From Amaranthus tricolor (Eukaryota; Streptophyta; Magnoliopsida; Caryophyllales; Amaranthaceae): a stretch of 64,000 nt of DNA. The position numbers and the translations under genes are program-made. The stretch lies in assembly GCF_026212465.1 (NCBI RefSeq), contig NC_080051.1, positions 17,430,959-17,494,958 on the forward strand, written 5' to 3'. Below the pieces are notes generated by a model. It ran no database searches. It saw only the letters and a list, made by a program, of their open reading frames with translations, and was not told where the DNA came from. This document shows positions 10,743 to 24,400 of the stretch, one piece after another. Position 1 is the stretch's first letter, and the number at the start of each line of letters is the position of its first letter.

Positions 10743-11890
10743 GATAGTAATGAACAGTACTCCATTCCTATACCCTTTCAGCTGCTTCTTTCCTCTGCTC
10801 AATTTCTTTCCCGTTTCATCTGCTTCTTTTCCAATTTCCATCTCACTTCTTTCCTATTTTCCATTTCATTTGCTTCTTTTCAGTATATTTCCCATTTCAT
10901 CTCCATTTCCCATATGGTCTTTTCTTTGTTTGATTTTGGTGAAGATGATTTCATCATCTACCATTGTTGATGTTGAAGCTTTTTGATTTTGAAAAATATA
11001 TTTTGTGGTAAACCTTGTTCACAAGAAGCATTCTTGGCAAATTTTATCATCAATTTAGCAAGTTTTTCATACTCTATTTTGCCCTAAAATTTTTGACGAA
11101 TTTTTGTAAAATTTCATCATCAATTTTTTTCCCTAATTTCTCTTTCTTGAACTTAGGCATTTTAGACACACTGTCAGAAGGAGATTGCAGCGGCCATATT
11201 GTTGCAATTGTGTGAAGATGGTGTTTATACGTTGATGGTGGAGAAGGATGTTACTGTTCTGGGTTATTTTGTGGAGAAGGATGTTGTTCTTGGAAAATTG
11301 AATCGTCTTGTTCTTGCTTTTGATTTATATGTTTTTCCTCTACTTGTCATACAAACTTACCCAATTTTCAAATAGAATTTTTCTTATAAAGCTCAAGATC
11401 GAACAACAGCATCATGGTAGTGTGTAAATACTCAATTGTTGGAATTATAATTTTACTCCATAGGATTGTAAATTACATTAATTTAGTACTTGAAAACAGA
11501 TACAGTAAGAGTATTGGTTTGCAAGTGTTGTTTTAATGTTGAAATATCTTGGGAATCAAAACCCTTCAACTGATGGCAAATCTGAAAATGTAAGAGCTTA
11601 TTTCAACGGTCCAGGCACCAAACATCAAAGAAATCATCAGAGTTTTTGCGTGTTGAGAAGCAAATGGAAGAAGCTGTCTGCAACGATCTTTTGAGCAGAA
11701 GATTGAGGCAAATACATCATCAAGGGATTTAACACATGGGAAATAACCAAACGTGTTGTAATATCAATCTATCACAGTCGGAAAATGTGTACAGCAAAAT
11801 TTATTAAACCCTCACAATTTCATTTCGATTAGTTGTATTGTTAAATATTTTATTTATATAACTTCAGGTTTTAAGCTAAATATGATTTTT
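10743..11890. other. Non-coding or low-complexity region upstream of a Helitron-like end
   Basis: A CT-rich frame at 10750-10986 gives only a Phe/Ser/Pro-rich peptide with no recognisable domain. The rest is AT-rich. The block may be cargo of a Helitron ending at 11914, but no 5' end was found. Confidence 0.35.
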
Positions 11891-11914
11891 TGGGGAACGC
11901 ACCCCACCAACTAG
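11891..11914 (+). mobile_element. Helitron-like 3' terminus
   Basis: TGGGG-AACGCA-CCCCA forms a 5-bp-stem hairpin, followed by CCAA and a terminal CTAG before T. This matches the Helitron 3' pattern. The start of the element was not located. Confidence 0.5.
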
Positions 11915-11984
11915 TTTAGTTAAAATAAGCATAATTTTTAGTAAAAATAAAGACATTTTAATAATATATATTAGACTAATTTAC

Positions 11985-12315
11985 TAAAGAGAAATTCTTG
12001 TGTGGACTTAGTGTGCACTAAAATGATGTGGATCAAGTTTTAACACTTTTATTCCTACTCTCTTCATTGTCTTCACTCTTTATTACATATTCCAAAGTAA
12101 TTGGAAAAAACCTTCTTGAAATAAATAATTTTATTTTATTTTTTTTAATTTTTAATTTTAATTTTTAATTTTTAATTTTTAAAATTTTTTAAGAGTAGAG
12201 TAGAGTAGAATGAAGTAGAGTGGGCTAAACGTAAGAGAATAAGAGTGGAGTGGTGGAGAGTGTAAATGTTAGTCCACACTGATATTAGTGTGGACTAAGT
12301 CTATACTAGACTTTT
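11985..12315. mobile_element. Possible MITE with GTGTGGACT inverted ends
   Basis: TTGTGTGGACTTAGTGTGCA near 12000 is roughly inverted against TAGTCCACACT and GTGTGGACTAAGTC near 12270-12300. The interior has AATTTTTAATTTT repeats and a purine-rich tract. The ends are imprecise. Confidence 0.4.
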
Positions 12316-12502
12316 TCTTCACTAACTAGATATTAAGTTTAAATTTTGTAAAATTATATTTTAATCCAATAGAACACAGTAACTTAGAAAAAAACATAAA
12401 TAACCTATAGGTCAAGGGTAAAGGTTAGTAAGAAACATTATTTGTCATATTTTGTTGTTCGGAGTAAAAGCTTTTGAGGGATGAATACTTCCTCTGTTTG
12501 AC

Positions 12503-13460
12503 ATTTTTTTTTTTGGAAATAAGAGATATTATTACTCCAAAAAATGAATTACTAAGTGTGAGGTCAACGACCCGCAAAGCAAGGTGCCCAAAGCAGCCAA
12601 CACTATAACAAACACCAAAAATACAACAAAAAGGCCAACAACCAACAAAAACACCTTACACACGTCTAAGCAACAAATTACAACTTTCTACATTACACCT
12701 AGCCACTATATTGATAACAACACCCTTAGCAAGCGTTAAGAAATCCACATTGTCACCAAAAATCCAAGCAATTCTGAAATGCCATAAAGCAATAGATCAT
12801 CTCCGACCCCAACTTAACCATAACTCTAGCCTTTTTTAAATTCCGCTTGACACTGAGCTTATTCATCATCGTTATCTCCTCCAGACAGCACTTTGCATCC
12901 CACAGCACAATAACCAGGTCCCTAATTTTCCTATTGATGAACGCATCAAAACAACAATTAAAAAGGACATGCTCACTGGACTCAACAAACCCAACACACA
13001 GTACATACCATGGATCAACGTTAATGCTCCAATTCCTCAATCTATCTTTGGTAGCAAGTCTATTTTGAAAGGCCATCCAAACACAAAAAATACTCCTTGG
13101 AGAAGCCCCATTCCTACATATCAAGCTCCTATAGTCAAAGCAAGGGAGATCACCCAACAGATGAAGATAAGTCTTCTTAACACTAAACACAAGACTATTA
13201 CATAACAACCTCCAATCATTTAAGGTCACAAAAATGTCTCGACTCTTCATGATCCTATTAAGCATCCAAGACATAGTAGTAGGAATCTTCATCTGCCACA
13301 AATCATGGTTCTTTATATAATATGCATGCATCCATTGGATCAACAACCTATCTTTCTTAGCAACAATAGCCCAAAGTTGCTTCAAAAGTGCAGCAAGATT
13401 TCACATTCGAAGATTGATTAGGCTTATATCCCCAAAGAGTTTAGGGCGACACATCAATTG
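12503..13460 (-). pseudogene. L1-type LINE 3' end with zinc-binding reverse-transcriptase domain
   Basis: The open stretch 12753-13385 encodes 210 residues. They have the pattern of the zf-RVT domain at the end of plant L1-like reverse transcriptases: LWAIVAKKDRLLIQWMHAYY, SWMLNRIMKSRD, then the Cys-rich region with YVLCVGFVESSEHVLFNC. Related sequence continues upstream to about 13460 across a stop codon. A poly-T run at 12505-12515 marks the poly(A) tail of a minus-strand insertion. The element is 5'-truncated, lacks the endonuclease and most of the polymerase, and is not functional. Confidence 0.8.
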
Positions 13461-13489
13461 TGTCATGATCACATCATTAGTTGAGCAAT

Positions 13490-14425
13490 GGTGTTAAGAG
13501 AGGCATACTTTCCATCAGCCCTTAAGTGAGGCTACCATCACCCTTCTAGACGTAGTTGTACATGCGCGGCTTTCCATCAAAGGACGCCAGCTATCGAGCT
13601 AGTAAGATATAGTTCACTGGGTCCTTTTAGAGCGACTCCTACTAGTACAGTCCGAGGAAGCGGTTTGCGTATTACTTGGCTGTTACAGACCTTCTTACCC
13701 CTCCTTGAAGGTGTTGATTAGTCACTATTGAGAGATACACAAAGGCCTATCTATTGTATTTGATCGACATTGTCTTGTATGCTAACAAGACCAGCTACCA
13801 AGTACAGCTTGTGTACTTGACACTACTAGACCAACCATGGATCTCATTGAGGACTATAATTGGGGTCTTACTGCCCTCGACTACCTATACAGAAGATTAT
13901 GTTGTTTGGCATAGAAGAATATCAAGGAGATAGTTGACCTTTAGTAATTATGCCGATGATGAAACTCTTTTTTTTTTTAATGTCATGTATTTTCTTGTTA
14001 ATACGATTAAATATTTAAATAATTGAATATTTAAATCATTAAATGTCATAGTTTGGGCCTAAGAGTACATTCTATATGGCCAACCTTTAAGACATGTTGG
14101 TCGTGGTGATGTTACTCCACCCTATTAACCACCACCAAAGGTCCCTTATGGACCAAGATGGGGCTTTGCGAGACACACATAAATTTATACCATGGTGTGG
14201 GATTCTTTTGTGACCAATATGATTTACTAGAACCCGACCAGGTAATTATTTTGTTCTTGATCCTCATTACTATATTCTACTAATCATCTTGCGTATTATA
14301 TTCATTATTTATTATTTTGTAGTTTCTTTGGAAGCCATACCCTGCCAAGGCATATGTTGCGTTGCCTCAGCCCTCGGTGATATTAACAAGTGCATTAAGG
14401 GCATCTGTACCACTCATATTATAAA
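13490..14425 (+). pseudogene. Plant-mobile-domain (PMD / MAIN-like) pseudogene
   Basis: Broken reading frames recall the plant mobile domain of MAIN-like and 'phosphatase 7 long form' proteins, many of which are transposon-derived. Near 13500-13600 the frame gives TFHQPLSEATITLLDVVV. Near 13750-13830 it gives AYLLYLIDIVLYANKT, and near 13845-13905 DYNWGLTALDYLYRRLC. An acceptable intron (GT at 14242, AG near 14321) joins YDLLEPDQ to FLWKPYPAKAY, the expected next motif. Frameshifts and stops between the blocks rule out an intact protein. Confidence 0.6.
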
Positions 14426-14667
14426 TAAATAATACAATTTAATAATCATTAAAATATGAGTAATCAACCAAATTTACAAAAATATACCTTATCTTTACTC
14501 AAAATCGACTTATATATTCTTTGATAGAGTTTGGACGGAATGAAACTAGGTAATTTGATATGTATTTATTGAATAGTTGCTCTCTATTATTAACATCGAA
14601 CAAATAAACGACTAGTTTAACCAGCCACAATGGCTAGCTTAATAACTAAGAGAAAAAGTCAAAAACG

Positions 14668-14860
14668 CCAGTCTTTCTTTGTTTGCTGTTAATAACTGCA
14701 AACAAAGGAGACTGGGTTAAACAACAAACAAAGACTTAACCTTGTTTGACCAGATTTCCTTTGTCGTATTTTCTAACAACAAACAAAGATGTCTGACTTT
14801 CTGACAAATTTCATCTTATTTTGTTTGTTCGTTTTTATTAACAACGAACATAACCGTACC
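14668..14860. repeat. Cluster of TTTGTTTG hairpins
   Basis: The arms at about 14668-14686 and 14698-14715 pair almost perfectly around the loop TGTTAATAACT. Further inverted copies of AACAAACAAAG follow at about 14723, 14778 and 14820. It is probably part of a DNA transposon, but no termini were found. Confidence 0.5.
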
Positions 14861-15484
14861 TTAATATTAACTTCAGACTGACGTACGCTTATTTTAGAAA
14901 TTAATTTTTTCCTAAGCTTAGTTTCAGAAATTGTTTTAAGGAAAAAACACTTTTGTTCAAAATTTCCCAATATGTGACAACTAGGCCTTTTGCGTTTGTA
15001 TAATTGTATTATTCAAGCTCTTGATTAATATATAGGAGTAAAAGAAAAGTCGATCAAAAGAAAATCTTAATACACTTGAACAAAAGATTTAGCAAATAGA
15101 GTTACTAGTTTAGGTGAAAATTATGTGGGAATTTTTAGCAATGGGCAATGGCTTTTAGTGGCAAGACAAATTTTATCATATTAGATTAATTTTTGATAAA
15201 TACTTGTTTTTATCAACTTAACTAGCTACATTTAAATAATTCTCTATTAGTATATTTTATAGTTAGGTTTTGATCATTACAACATATCTCCAAACCCACC
15301 ATTATTTACAAGTTTAAAGAGGTCGTGTGTTTGCATCTTAATTTCTAACTTAAAAGATTTTCACGAGAAGGCACGTGATATAATATTAGATTTGAAACTA
15401 TATCCATAAAATATTTTTCTTTTTACATTTTCATTATGTCATAGTCAATATAAATACTAGTACTACTTAACATAATATATACAT
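14861..15484. other. Intergenic, no gene recognised
   Basis: AT-rich sequence without a recognisable gene or repeat end. Confidence 0.5.
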
Positions 15485-15770
15485 TGGGGGTGATTGATTG
15501 AATAATTTTATAGATAATTTTAGTTTATTTTTGCACATATAGATGGTTGAGTGGTATAAACATCTAATTTTAGTGTATGGTAAATCAGTTGATTGAATCA
15601 ACTTGTTGAGATGACAAGACTATTTTAAACAAATTACTTTTAACAACGTGTACAAATCAGATGATTAAATAAGTCGATTTATCCAGCTGCTTAAATCAGC
15701 AGCCAACCGATAACGATGAAGCGTTGGTATCAAAGGTGTTCAAAACACACCCGATAAAATAATATTTACT
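15485..15770. mobile_element. hAT-like MITE, copy 2
   Basis: It shares ordered words with the copy at 6901-7175: AGATGGTTGAG, TTTTAGTGTATGGTAAATCAG, TTGATTGAATCAACTTGTT, and the inverted CAGCTGCTTAAATCAG near the right end. It is more diverged than copy 1 and its ends are approximate. Confidence 0.5.
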
Positions 15771-16199
15771 TGACTTTGTAACTGAATCTGATTTGATTCG
15801 ACTTTAAAATTTATTTATAACTATGTAAAACCCAAATTAAACACAATACTCAATTTTAAACCTAATCAAACATTTAACTTAAAATTGACATATGACCCGA
15901 GTGAACTCCCATTGTACAAACACTATTTCTTACATTGTCCCACCTCCCAATTAACATGTTGCGAAATTCCCCTCCTTCAGAAAACTGATCAGTCTGATCC
16001 GGCCCGTCATTAGGCAGGCAATACAGAAAGCCTAACAAATTCATATTAGCGGCAACTATAATCGGGAATAAAATTGAAAAATTATCAATCTTTATTTCTA
16101 TCGATTTTCTTCGTGCTGGAAAACCTAAGTTCCAATTCAATTTTTCAGATTTCAAATCATTAAAGACAGCTGGAATTAAGAAACAAAATTCGGGATAAC

Positions 16200-16655
16200 T
16201 ATTTTCGGTTCTTCATTAACGTTCGTGTAGAAATATTCAAAGAAGGTAAATTTTCATCTGTTACTTATTCGAAATTTTCAGCTTTTATGTTGTTTGTCTA
16301 GATTTGAAAAAAATTTGAAAAATTGCGAAACCCGTCTTTGAATTGCATGCTCTCCCCTCTTCTCTGTGTTTATAATTCAATTACCCAAACCCAGTTACCG
16401 GTACCCACCCACAACCGGACGGCCCACACCACGTCACCACCCACCCCTCGCCGGAATCTCTTGCCAGTGGCCACTCCTCGCCGGCATTGCCCTGGTGTTT
16501 CTGAGTTCGAATCCCTAAAACCTAGTTCGCAAATCCCTAAATCGAAAGCTTTGTTGTGCTGCCTGCTGCTGCCGTGAAGTCAAGGCCACAAGGCCCACTG
16601 ACGGCCACCGTGAATTGTGAACACCACGAGACCAACCCACCTTCAATCAATTTCA
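16200..16655 (+). other. Probable 5' UTR exon of the DOT2 gene
   Basis: This block is much more GC-rich than its surroundings (CCACCC, GCCGG, CGGACGGCC) and ends TTTCAG|GTATTATTTG, a good donor. A matching acceptor, TAATGTAG|GTTGAAAG, lies at 18359-18361, fifty bases before the start codon at 18412. A 5'-UTR intron of about 1.7 kb is therefore likely. A small upstream frame, from the ATG at about 16347 to 16577, could act as a uORF if this is transcribed. The transcription start is unknown. Confidence 0.5.
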
Positions 16656-18411
16656 GGTATTATTTGATTTTTGAAATCCCCAAAAGTTAGTTTTTTATTT
16701 TTTTTAGTTTTTAAGGTATCTTCAATCTTAATCTATTCTAATCATTAACCTTAATCTTAATATTAAATTCTTAATCTTAATTTTAGTTTTTATGTTCTTG
16801 AATTTTGTTACTGTTAATGTCTTGTTTATCTTGAATACTTGAATATTTCTTGATTTTTTTATTGTTATTGTCTTGTTGGTGATATTGAATTTCAAAATTT
16901 AATTTACTTTGATTTTAGTGGAACTGCTTCTGATTATGATGGTAGCTGATTTGTTGTAGTATTCAATTTTAGTCCTAGAAGACATCCTAGAGGAATATAA
17001 GTGATATATGAGTACTCGTGGTCTTTTATTAGATTGAATTACACTTGATTGGAGTTGTCTGTTGGTCATTTGATTATTCCCAAATGCTTTTAATTTTGGG
17101 CTGGGGATTTCTAGAATTTTCTTTTGTCACCCATCTATCACTAAAAGAAGAATGTACGCCTCGGTCTCGAAGCTGGCCTTTCGCCCATTGTTTCTGTTGT
17201 GCTTTTCGACATAACTGTCCTGATATTATTGCTTCCTTTTTTATTTTCATTGCTGTTTTGGTGCTTGACTACTTGTACTCTCCGTCTCTTATTTCTGTTT
17301 AAGTTTCTAGTTTTCGGAGTTGGAATATTTGAATAATGCAATCCTACATTTTTCTTACTACTTGTAACACTAACCATGAAAAAAATAGCTTAGTGCGCTG
17401 GAGGTTTGGACGATGGAAGACCTCTATTTCAAATATATATCCGACCTCATTTTTCAGTAAATTGATTTTCCGTGTTGAATATTAGTTGGGGGTTGATTGG
17501 TGGTGATGTCAGTTTTCTTGTTATTGAATTAAAAGATCAATGGTTAAAGAAAGGAGGGGAGGTGGAACAATGTCACATGATTTGCATATCGCAAATCAAA
17601 AATAGCAAAGCTCTATTTCAAAGGCAGATAACTCATTCTGCTATTCTCTTTTATGCCTCTGCTCTTGAATTAGTAAGAACTGCTCATCTTACTTCATGAG
17701 GATTTACAGTAAATGCTGATCATATTGCAGCTCTTAATCTCTTTTAGTGTCTCTTGAACTGAGATCACTTGCAAGAACTGAGATCACATTGCCATTTATT
17801 TATTTTGAAAGGCTTTGGGCTTATTTTTATTTTTTTGTAAACAGATTGGTAGTAGTTCTCAGCGTAGTGTGTTTTCTGTTTTTGTTGCCTCATGCTATGG
17901 CAGTCTTAACAGTTCAGCTGTCGAGGCTTTCGGGGAGAGTTTGATAAATAAATATTGACTTGATTAGATACAGAAACATTTATTTCATAAAATTACTAGT
18001 ATGTGTATGCAAAAGGATCCACTTTATCTTAAATTCTTAACATGAACATACTGGCATAAGTCTTTAAATGTAGATTAGTGGTCCATTCTCTCAGTCTCTT
18101 TATGGTATGGCTAAGTTTGCATGGGACATATTTGAAGCTATTTGTGTTGTTTTTATATCTCATTATCGTCAAGAGCCTGCATATGTTGATATGTGCTTGT
18201 GCTGCCTAGTTGCTTTAGTACAACTGATGTGTGATTGATGTTTGTGAAGCAAACTTGTTGAAAATTCTAATAATGTAGTCATTTAGTTTATGATTTTATG
18301 TTCATTTTCTTTATAAGAGAAAGAATTAGTTGCTTATAATTATCAACATTTGCTAATGTAGGTTGAAAGTTTAACTTCTAAGGTGCTTGCTTAGTTGTTT
18401 GATTATTATTC

Positions 18412-21400
18412 ATGGATGCCGACCGGTCTGGATCCAGGCGTGAAAGAAGTGAAGAGAGGTATCAGGCTGATTCTCCGGCTCTAGAAGGAGCTTTTGATGA
18501 TTCTGAAGAGTATGAAAAGGACAAATCTCGAGAAATGAGCAAACATGGGAGTAAGGATAAGAAGAAAAGTCGAAAAGAGGATAAGGATCACAAAAGCAGG
18601 GACAGAGATCGTTTGAAGACAAAGGATGACTTTAAGGAAAGAGAGATAGAGAAGGATTTTGAGAGAGAAAAAATATCCACTAAGGAAAGGAGGAAAGAAG
18701 AGAGGGAGGAGCATGAAAAGGATAGGGCTAAAGATAAAGGTAGGGAGAAAGATCATGACAGGGATAAACATAGAGGAAAGGATTATGATAGAGATGAAAA
18801 GGATCGAGGGAGAAGAAGAGATCGTGAAAAAGAGCGAGATAATGAGACAGATAGTAAACGCAATCGAGACAAAGATAGAGGAAAAGAAAAAAACAAGGAG
18901 AAAGAGGAGAGAGACAAGGAGAAGGCAAAAGATAGAGACAGGGGTAAAGATAGAGAAAAGGAGAAGGGAAAAGAAAGAACTAGAGATAGAGAGAGAGAAA
19001 GAGATCATGAGAAGAATAAGGATAGAGATTTACAAGACCGGGAGCTAGTTAAAGATAACAGTAGAGAGAAAGAGAGGGACATAGATCATGAGAAGGAAAG
19101 ATCTAGGGACAAGGAAAAAATGGGTAGACGAAATCGAGAGGATCAAGACTACAGTAGTAAGGATGGGGGAAGAGACACTAAGACTAAAAAAGAAGGTGAT
19201 GATATTAGGGAGAAAGTGAACTTTGAGCACAATAACACACCTGATGGGGAAGACATAGGTCTAACTAAGAAAGGGGATTTGGTGGTGGACTCATCAGTGG
19301 ACCATAATCAGTCTCAAATGGAGATTGCAGACCGCATATTAAGGTAAGTGTTGGCATATTTCTGTGGTTCAGTATTTTTTCAGCTTAGTTTAAAAACTCA
19401 TGATTTTTTTTTTTTTTTGTAATTTGTGGACCTTGATAGTTTGATGGTGTAAATAAGAATGTATCTAACTTTTAGATGAGTCTAATCAGTTTCATGATTT
19501 TATTAACTTTGTAGTTTTTTGCTAGGGTGAGAGAAGAAAGACTGAAAAAGAAATCTGAAGGATTCTCTGAAATATTGTCATGGGTTTCCAAAAGTCGTAA
19601 GCTTGAGGAAAGGAAAAATGCAGAAAGGGAAAAAGCTTTGCGAAAGTCAAAAATGTTTGAGGAGCAGGTGTTTTTATTGTTTTAGTAATTTTGCCTTTTT
19701 TTGTGATTTGCTGTTTTTTCTTTATCATTATCTGATTTCCTGACAGCTCTGATCTGTGTTCATTTTTCAGGATAATCTTGATGAAGATGATGATGAAACT
19801 GACACAAAAGTCAATGAGACTGCAGGTTGTAATATATATCAGTTACATTAGAATTCTCTTTCTTTCTGTTAAAATAAGGGCTTACTCATATATGCAAATT
19901 TTGTTTTGACCATTTCTCGACAGATGCTTTGGCAGGAGTCAAGGTTCTTCATGGTGTTGACAAAGTTTTGGAAGGGGGTTCTGTTGTTTTGACGCTTAAG
20001 GATCAGGATATACTTGCCAATGGTGATCTAAATGAAGGTATGTTGAGCGTGATAGTACAATATTATTATTTTGGTGCATTAATTATCATTTTTCAATTCT
20101 GATTTGAGCCAAAGATTCATACAGTTCTTTGGTTTTGGAATATAATGGATTATAGTAAAGTGACTGATCAAATCACATTGCTTTTTATTAATGTGAAACA
20201 ACCTCTTTGTTCTTACAAAGATAAGTTTGCACACATGCTTATATCCAACCTAGGTGGGAGTCTTTATTTATTATTGGGGTGATGAAATGTTGATTATTTT
20301 ACATCTTTGGTGGTACCAGATGTGGATATGCTTGAAAATGTGGAAATTGGAGAGCAGAAGCGTAGGAATGAAGCTTATAAAGCGTCGAAGAAGGGTACAG
20401 GAACTTATGATGACAAGTAAGAAACCCATCGTACTCCTTAGAGAAGAACTTCTATGAATTACCCTGGAATTTGAGAACTTTCAATTGTATACTTAGTAGT
20501 ATTTACGTACTCAGATTTTTGTATGATAGTGGTAGAAAAAATTGCATCACCATTTTGAAACACAAAACACACTGTACAGCCTATAGTTAAAATCCTCAGT
20601 AATTATTTAAATACAAAGCGAGAAGAATACCCATAAGGTAGGACTTGAATAGTAGAGTTGATAAGAGAAGTTCCTGGATAGGATAGTTTTTCAGTCATTG
20701 CAGGCAGGCAATAGACATTTCTCTTCTTTGTGACACCTGAAATGTCTCCCAAGAGACATCTCTTATCGACTCGATAATATTAAAACTGCTGTATTCTCTC
20801 ATGTCAATATTTGAAGTTACTTGAGGCAGATGACCATGCACTTTATCTTAATTTTCCAGAACTGTTTCTCAACCTAGTTTGATTTTTTTGGTGTAAATAT
20901 CTGTCATGACGTTTAACTTATTTGATTTTCTAGGTTCAACGACATGCCTGGGGAAGAAAAGAAGATGCTTCCACAATACGATGATCCCACTGAGGACGAG
21001 GTGTGTTTGTGTTTTGAAATCTACTATTTTAACTTGCAATTGCAAAATTTTCTATGAGGCAAGTTCTTTTTGGTTTTGATCTCATGATTGTTTGTTAACT
21101 TTTGTTTTTTTTGGGTCATAATTGTCTAGGGGATGGTCTTAGATGCTGCTGGCCGGTTTACCGGTGAAGCAGGGAAAAAATTGGAAGAGGTAAGACTGTA
21201 AGAGCTGATGTTTAGAAAATTTTCATGTTTTTGAGAACTAGTTCAACGTTTCTTATTGTGAACTTTTCTTTTGTGTTCTAAACTTTTATTTATTTCTCTC
21301 TTTTTTTTTTCTTTACTTATATCAGCTCCGCAGAAGGCTTCAGGGTCCATCTGTGATAAATCAAGCTGAGGACCTCAACTCATCAGTAAGAATCTCGTCA

Positions 21401-24400
21401 GATTATTACACTCCAGAGGAAATGCTTAAATTCAGAAAACCCAAGAAAAAGAAATCTTTGCGTAAAAAGGAGAAGCTTGACCTAGATGCTCTTGAAGCAG
21501 AGGCAAGGTCTATTGGTTTGGGTGCTTCAGATCTTGGTTCACGAAGTGATAGTAGAAGACAAGCTGCTAAAGAGGAAGAAGAAAAAATTGAGGCTGAGAG
21601 GCGAAAGAGTGCCTACCAGGCTGCCTTTACAAAAGCAGATGAGGCATCAAGAGCTTTACAAATAGAGTTGGATGTTCCCACTGCGAATGAGGAAAATGAT
21701 GGTCTAGTTTTTGCAGACGATGCTGAGGATCTGCAGAAGTCACTTGAAAGAGCTAGAAAGTTGGCTTTAAAGAAGCAAAGTGAAAAACCCCTTATTGGGC
21801 CTGAGGCTGTCGCGCGACTTGCATCTTCAACTATCAACAATCAGTTGACAGATAAGCAAGATTCTGAGGATGTGTCTGATAACAAGGTTGTCTTCACTGA
21901 AATGGAAGAGTTTGTTTGGGGTCTTCAGCTGGATGAAGGTAAGTTCTTTTTCCCTTTTCTCTCCTTCAAGTACTTTTCTCTTTTGCAAAGAGACATTAGG
22001 AAGGTAGGAAAAAGGAAAGAGTGTTGAAAAGTTTCATAACATTTTAACTTCTACTTATGTTAAAGTGCTAATGTAACAATCCAAATGAAACCGATCTGAA
22101 TACATACATATAAACACTTGCTACCTGGAACGACATTTTATTTGGAACGGGAAACGGGAACGGGAACAGTAACATGAAACACAACATAGATTGACTCGGG
22201 AACGATAGGGTACAAGATACATTATTTATAAAAAATATATTTGAACAACAAATTAAATTAAAACAATTTTTTTGCTTTAAGAAAATGTTTAAGTGGAAAT
22301 TTATTCATTTTCTAGGTTTCATTTCGTTTTTTCCTCCTTTTTTCTTTAACTTGTAAATGAAGGTGAAAAATACCTTTTAAAAAGGTCTTCTATACCGAGA
22401 CGTCACCTTGAGCGATTTGGGTCGCTTTTCATGGTGATTGGGGATTGACGTTCTCGGATCGCGAAACTTGGCTATGTTACATATTCCATGTAACTGCATA
22501 GAAATATAAGATTCGACCAGATATTATTATTTAGAGAAACAAATGCATAATAACATCTATAGAAGTACATCTATACTAATCTTGGATTGTGTTCTATGAT
22601 AGAGGAACATCATTTTAGCAGTGAAAAGATAAAACGTCAAACTTATCGAATGATTTTATTACATCTTGAGAACCTAAAAGACCTATGACAAATCATAGTC
22701 CAACTGAAAAGGTTTAATAAAACATAGTATGTCCCAGTAGGTAAAAGCATAATCCAGTGAAAGGAATATACATAAGAGAGCTAATCATTAGGCATCCTCC
22801 TTCTTATAACGTTGCTTGTCCTATTCAGATCACCATAAGCAAATTATGCATACCCTCATGTTGGTTATTATTTGGACCTTAGCTATAGGAACAAAATAAT
22901 TATTAACCCTTTTGGGTATCTCAAATTCTTCTTTAACCCTATTGGTTATCCCAACAACTCTATTATCTTAGGTGTAACATTTAATAATTAACATTTTGTT
23001 TGAGGTGTTCTTGTCCTTATGTGAACCTAATCATATATCATCCACTTTTTAACAACATAGCCAATTCTCATGAAGAATTTCATCATACATAAGTAACTTT
23101 AAAAGTATATGCATAGACAATATCTAAGCCTTTACGTCCCTTAAAAGCACAACACAAAATCGATTTAATATCCTCTCACAAATTAACTTAATATCCTTTC
23201 ACAAATTGACATCCTTACACAAATTGCATCCAAAAATCACATGTAAGAATATGCACAAAAAGATTGACACACCGTAATTCACATCACACTAGCTCAAGTA
23301 TCATCACGCGTCATACCCACTTGAACTCTTCAATCACTTAAAAACAAAATCAGACCAGAAGGAAAATCTTCAATCTGGCAGTTTAGGTGCATCAAACAAC
23401 AAAACCGACTTTATCTTTGTGTTAGGAAGGTACCAATTACTTTAAGGTATCAAGTTTCATGATTTTTAGAGACTTCTAATTATTTTTAAGTTACTAAAGC
23501 AATGATACAACGCTTGATGTAATGAATCTAGAGTTACAGTTAAAAGTCATCAACCCAGTATCCCGCATAAGTCCGGGTCCAGGGGTAGGAGAATAGCGGA
23601 GAGATCAATATATCCCCAAAAGATAGGTTTGTAAAGAGAAGGGTGAATGACACGCAACACGCTTGAGAAGACACTTGCACCTTACAAGACATATTAAAAC
23701 TATAATTGAGTAATGATAGCAAAAGTAAATCAGAGGCACAAAAAGTAAATAAGTAATTGAATATACTGTGGAAGGAAGGAAACTAGAAAAAAGCTAACAA
23801 AGTTCTAAAAACATGGATACAACGCCTCCAACTACTTCTTTCTTTGATCAGGTCCTCAGAGTAGTGCAACTCCCGCAAGTCAATTTTTTTTTGCTCCTAC
23901 GACGCGCTTACTCTCCACCATAAGGCTTTCCGCCATTCTCATGGGGGCGTCCACAATCTTCCTCTTTACATGTCAAAATCACCTGAACCTGTTTTCACGC
24001 ACTTTTGCCGATAAAAGGGCAACCTCTAACCTCTCTCTTAACTCTTGGTTCTTAATTCTATCCATCATTGTGTGTCCACAGATCCACCTCAACATTCTCA
24101 TCAACGCAATATCTATCTTATATTCAAAGGATTTCTTTATAGGCCCACATTCACAACAGTTCATGCTTAAAGGCAACTCGATAGAATTTACCTTTTGCTT
24201 TCGTGGGGCATGACTCATTTAGCATCCCCACTAAGAAAAAGTTTATGTCCCACATACCATAGACACATGCCTGTTCAAGACCATAAATCTTCAACAACAA
24301 ATTCAATTTGAAATGCGTACAATGCTATTAATCACAATAACAAGTTAACTTTTTTTGTTGTGATTCAATATTTAAATTTCATCCTTATATTTTTCATCAA

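Noticed and set aside
12847..13205. Plus-strand frames of 73 and 78 codons
   Set aside because: Shadows of the minus-strand LINE frame 12753-13385.
18481..19008. 175-codon minus-strand frame
   Set aside because: Antisense shadow of the purine-rich DOT2 exon 1, giving only Ser/Leu/Phe low-complexity sequence.
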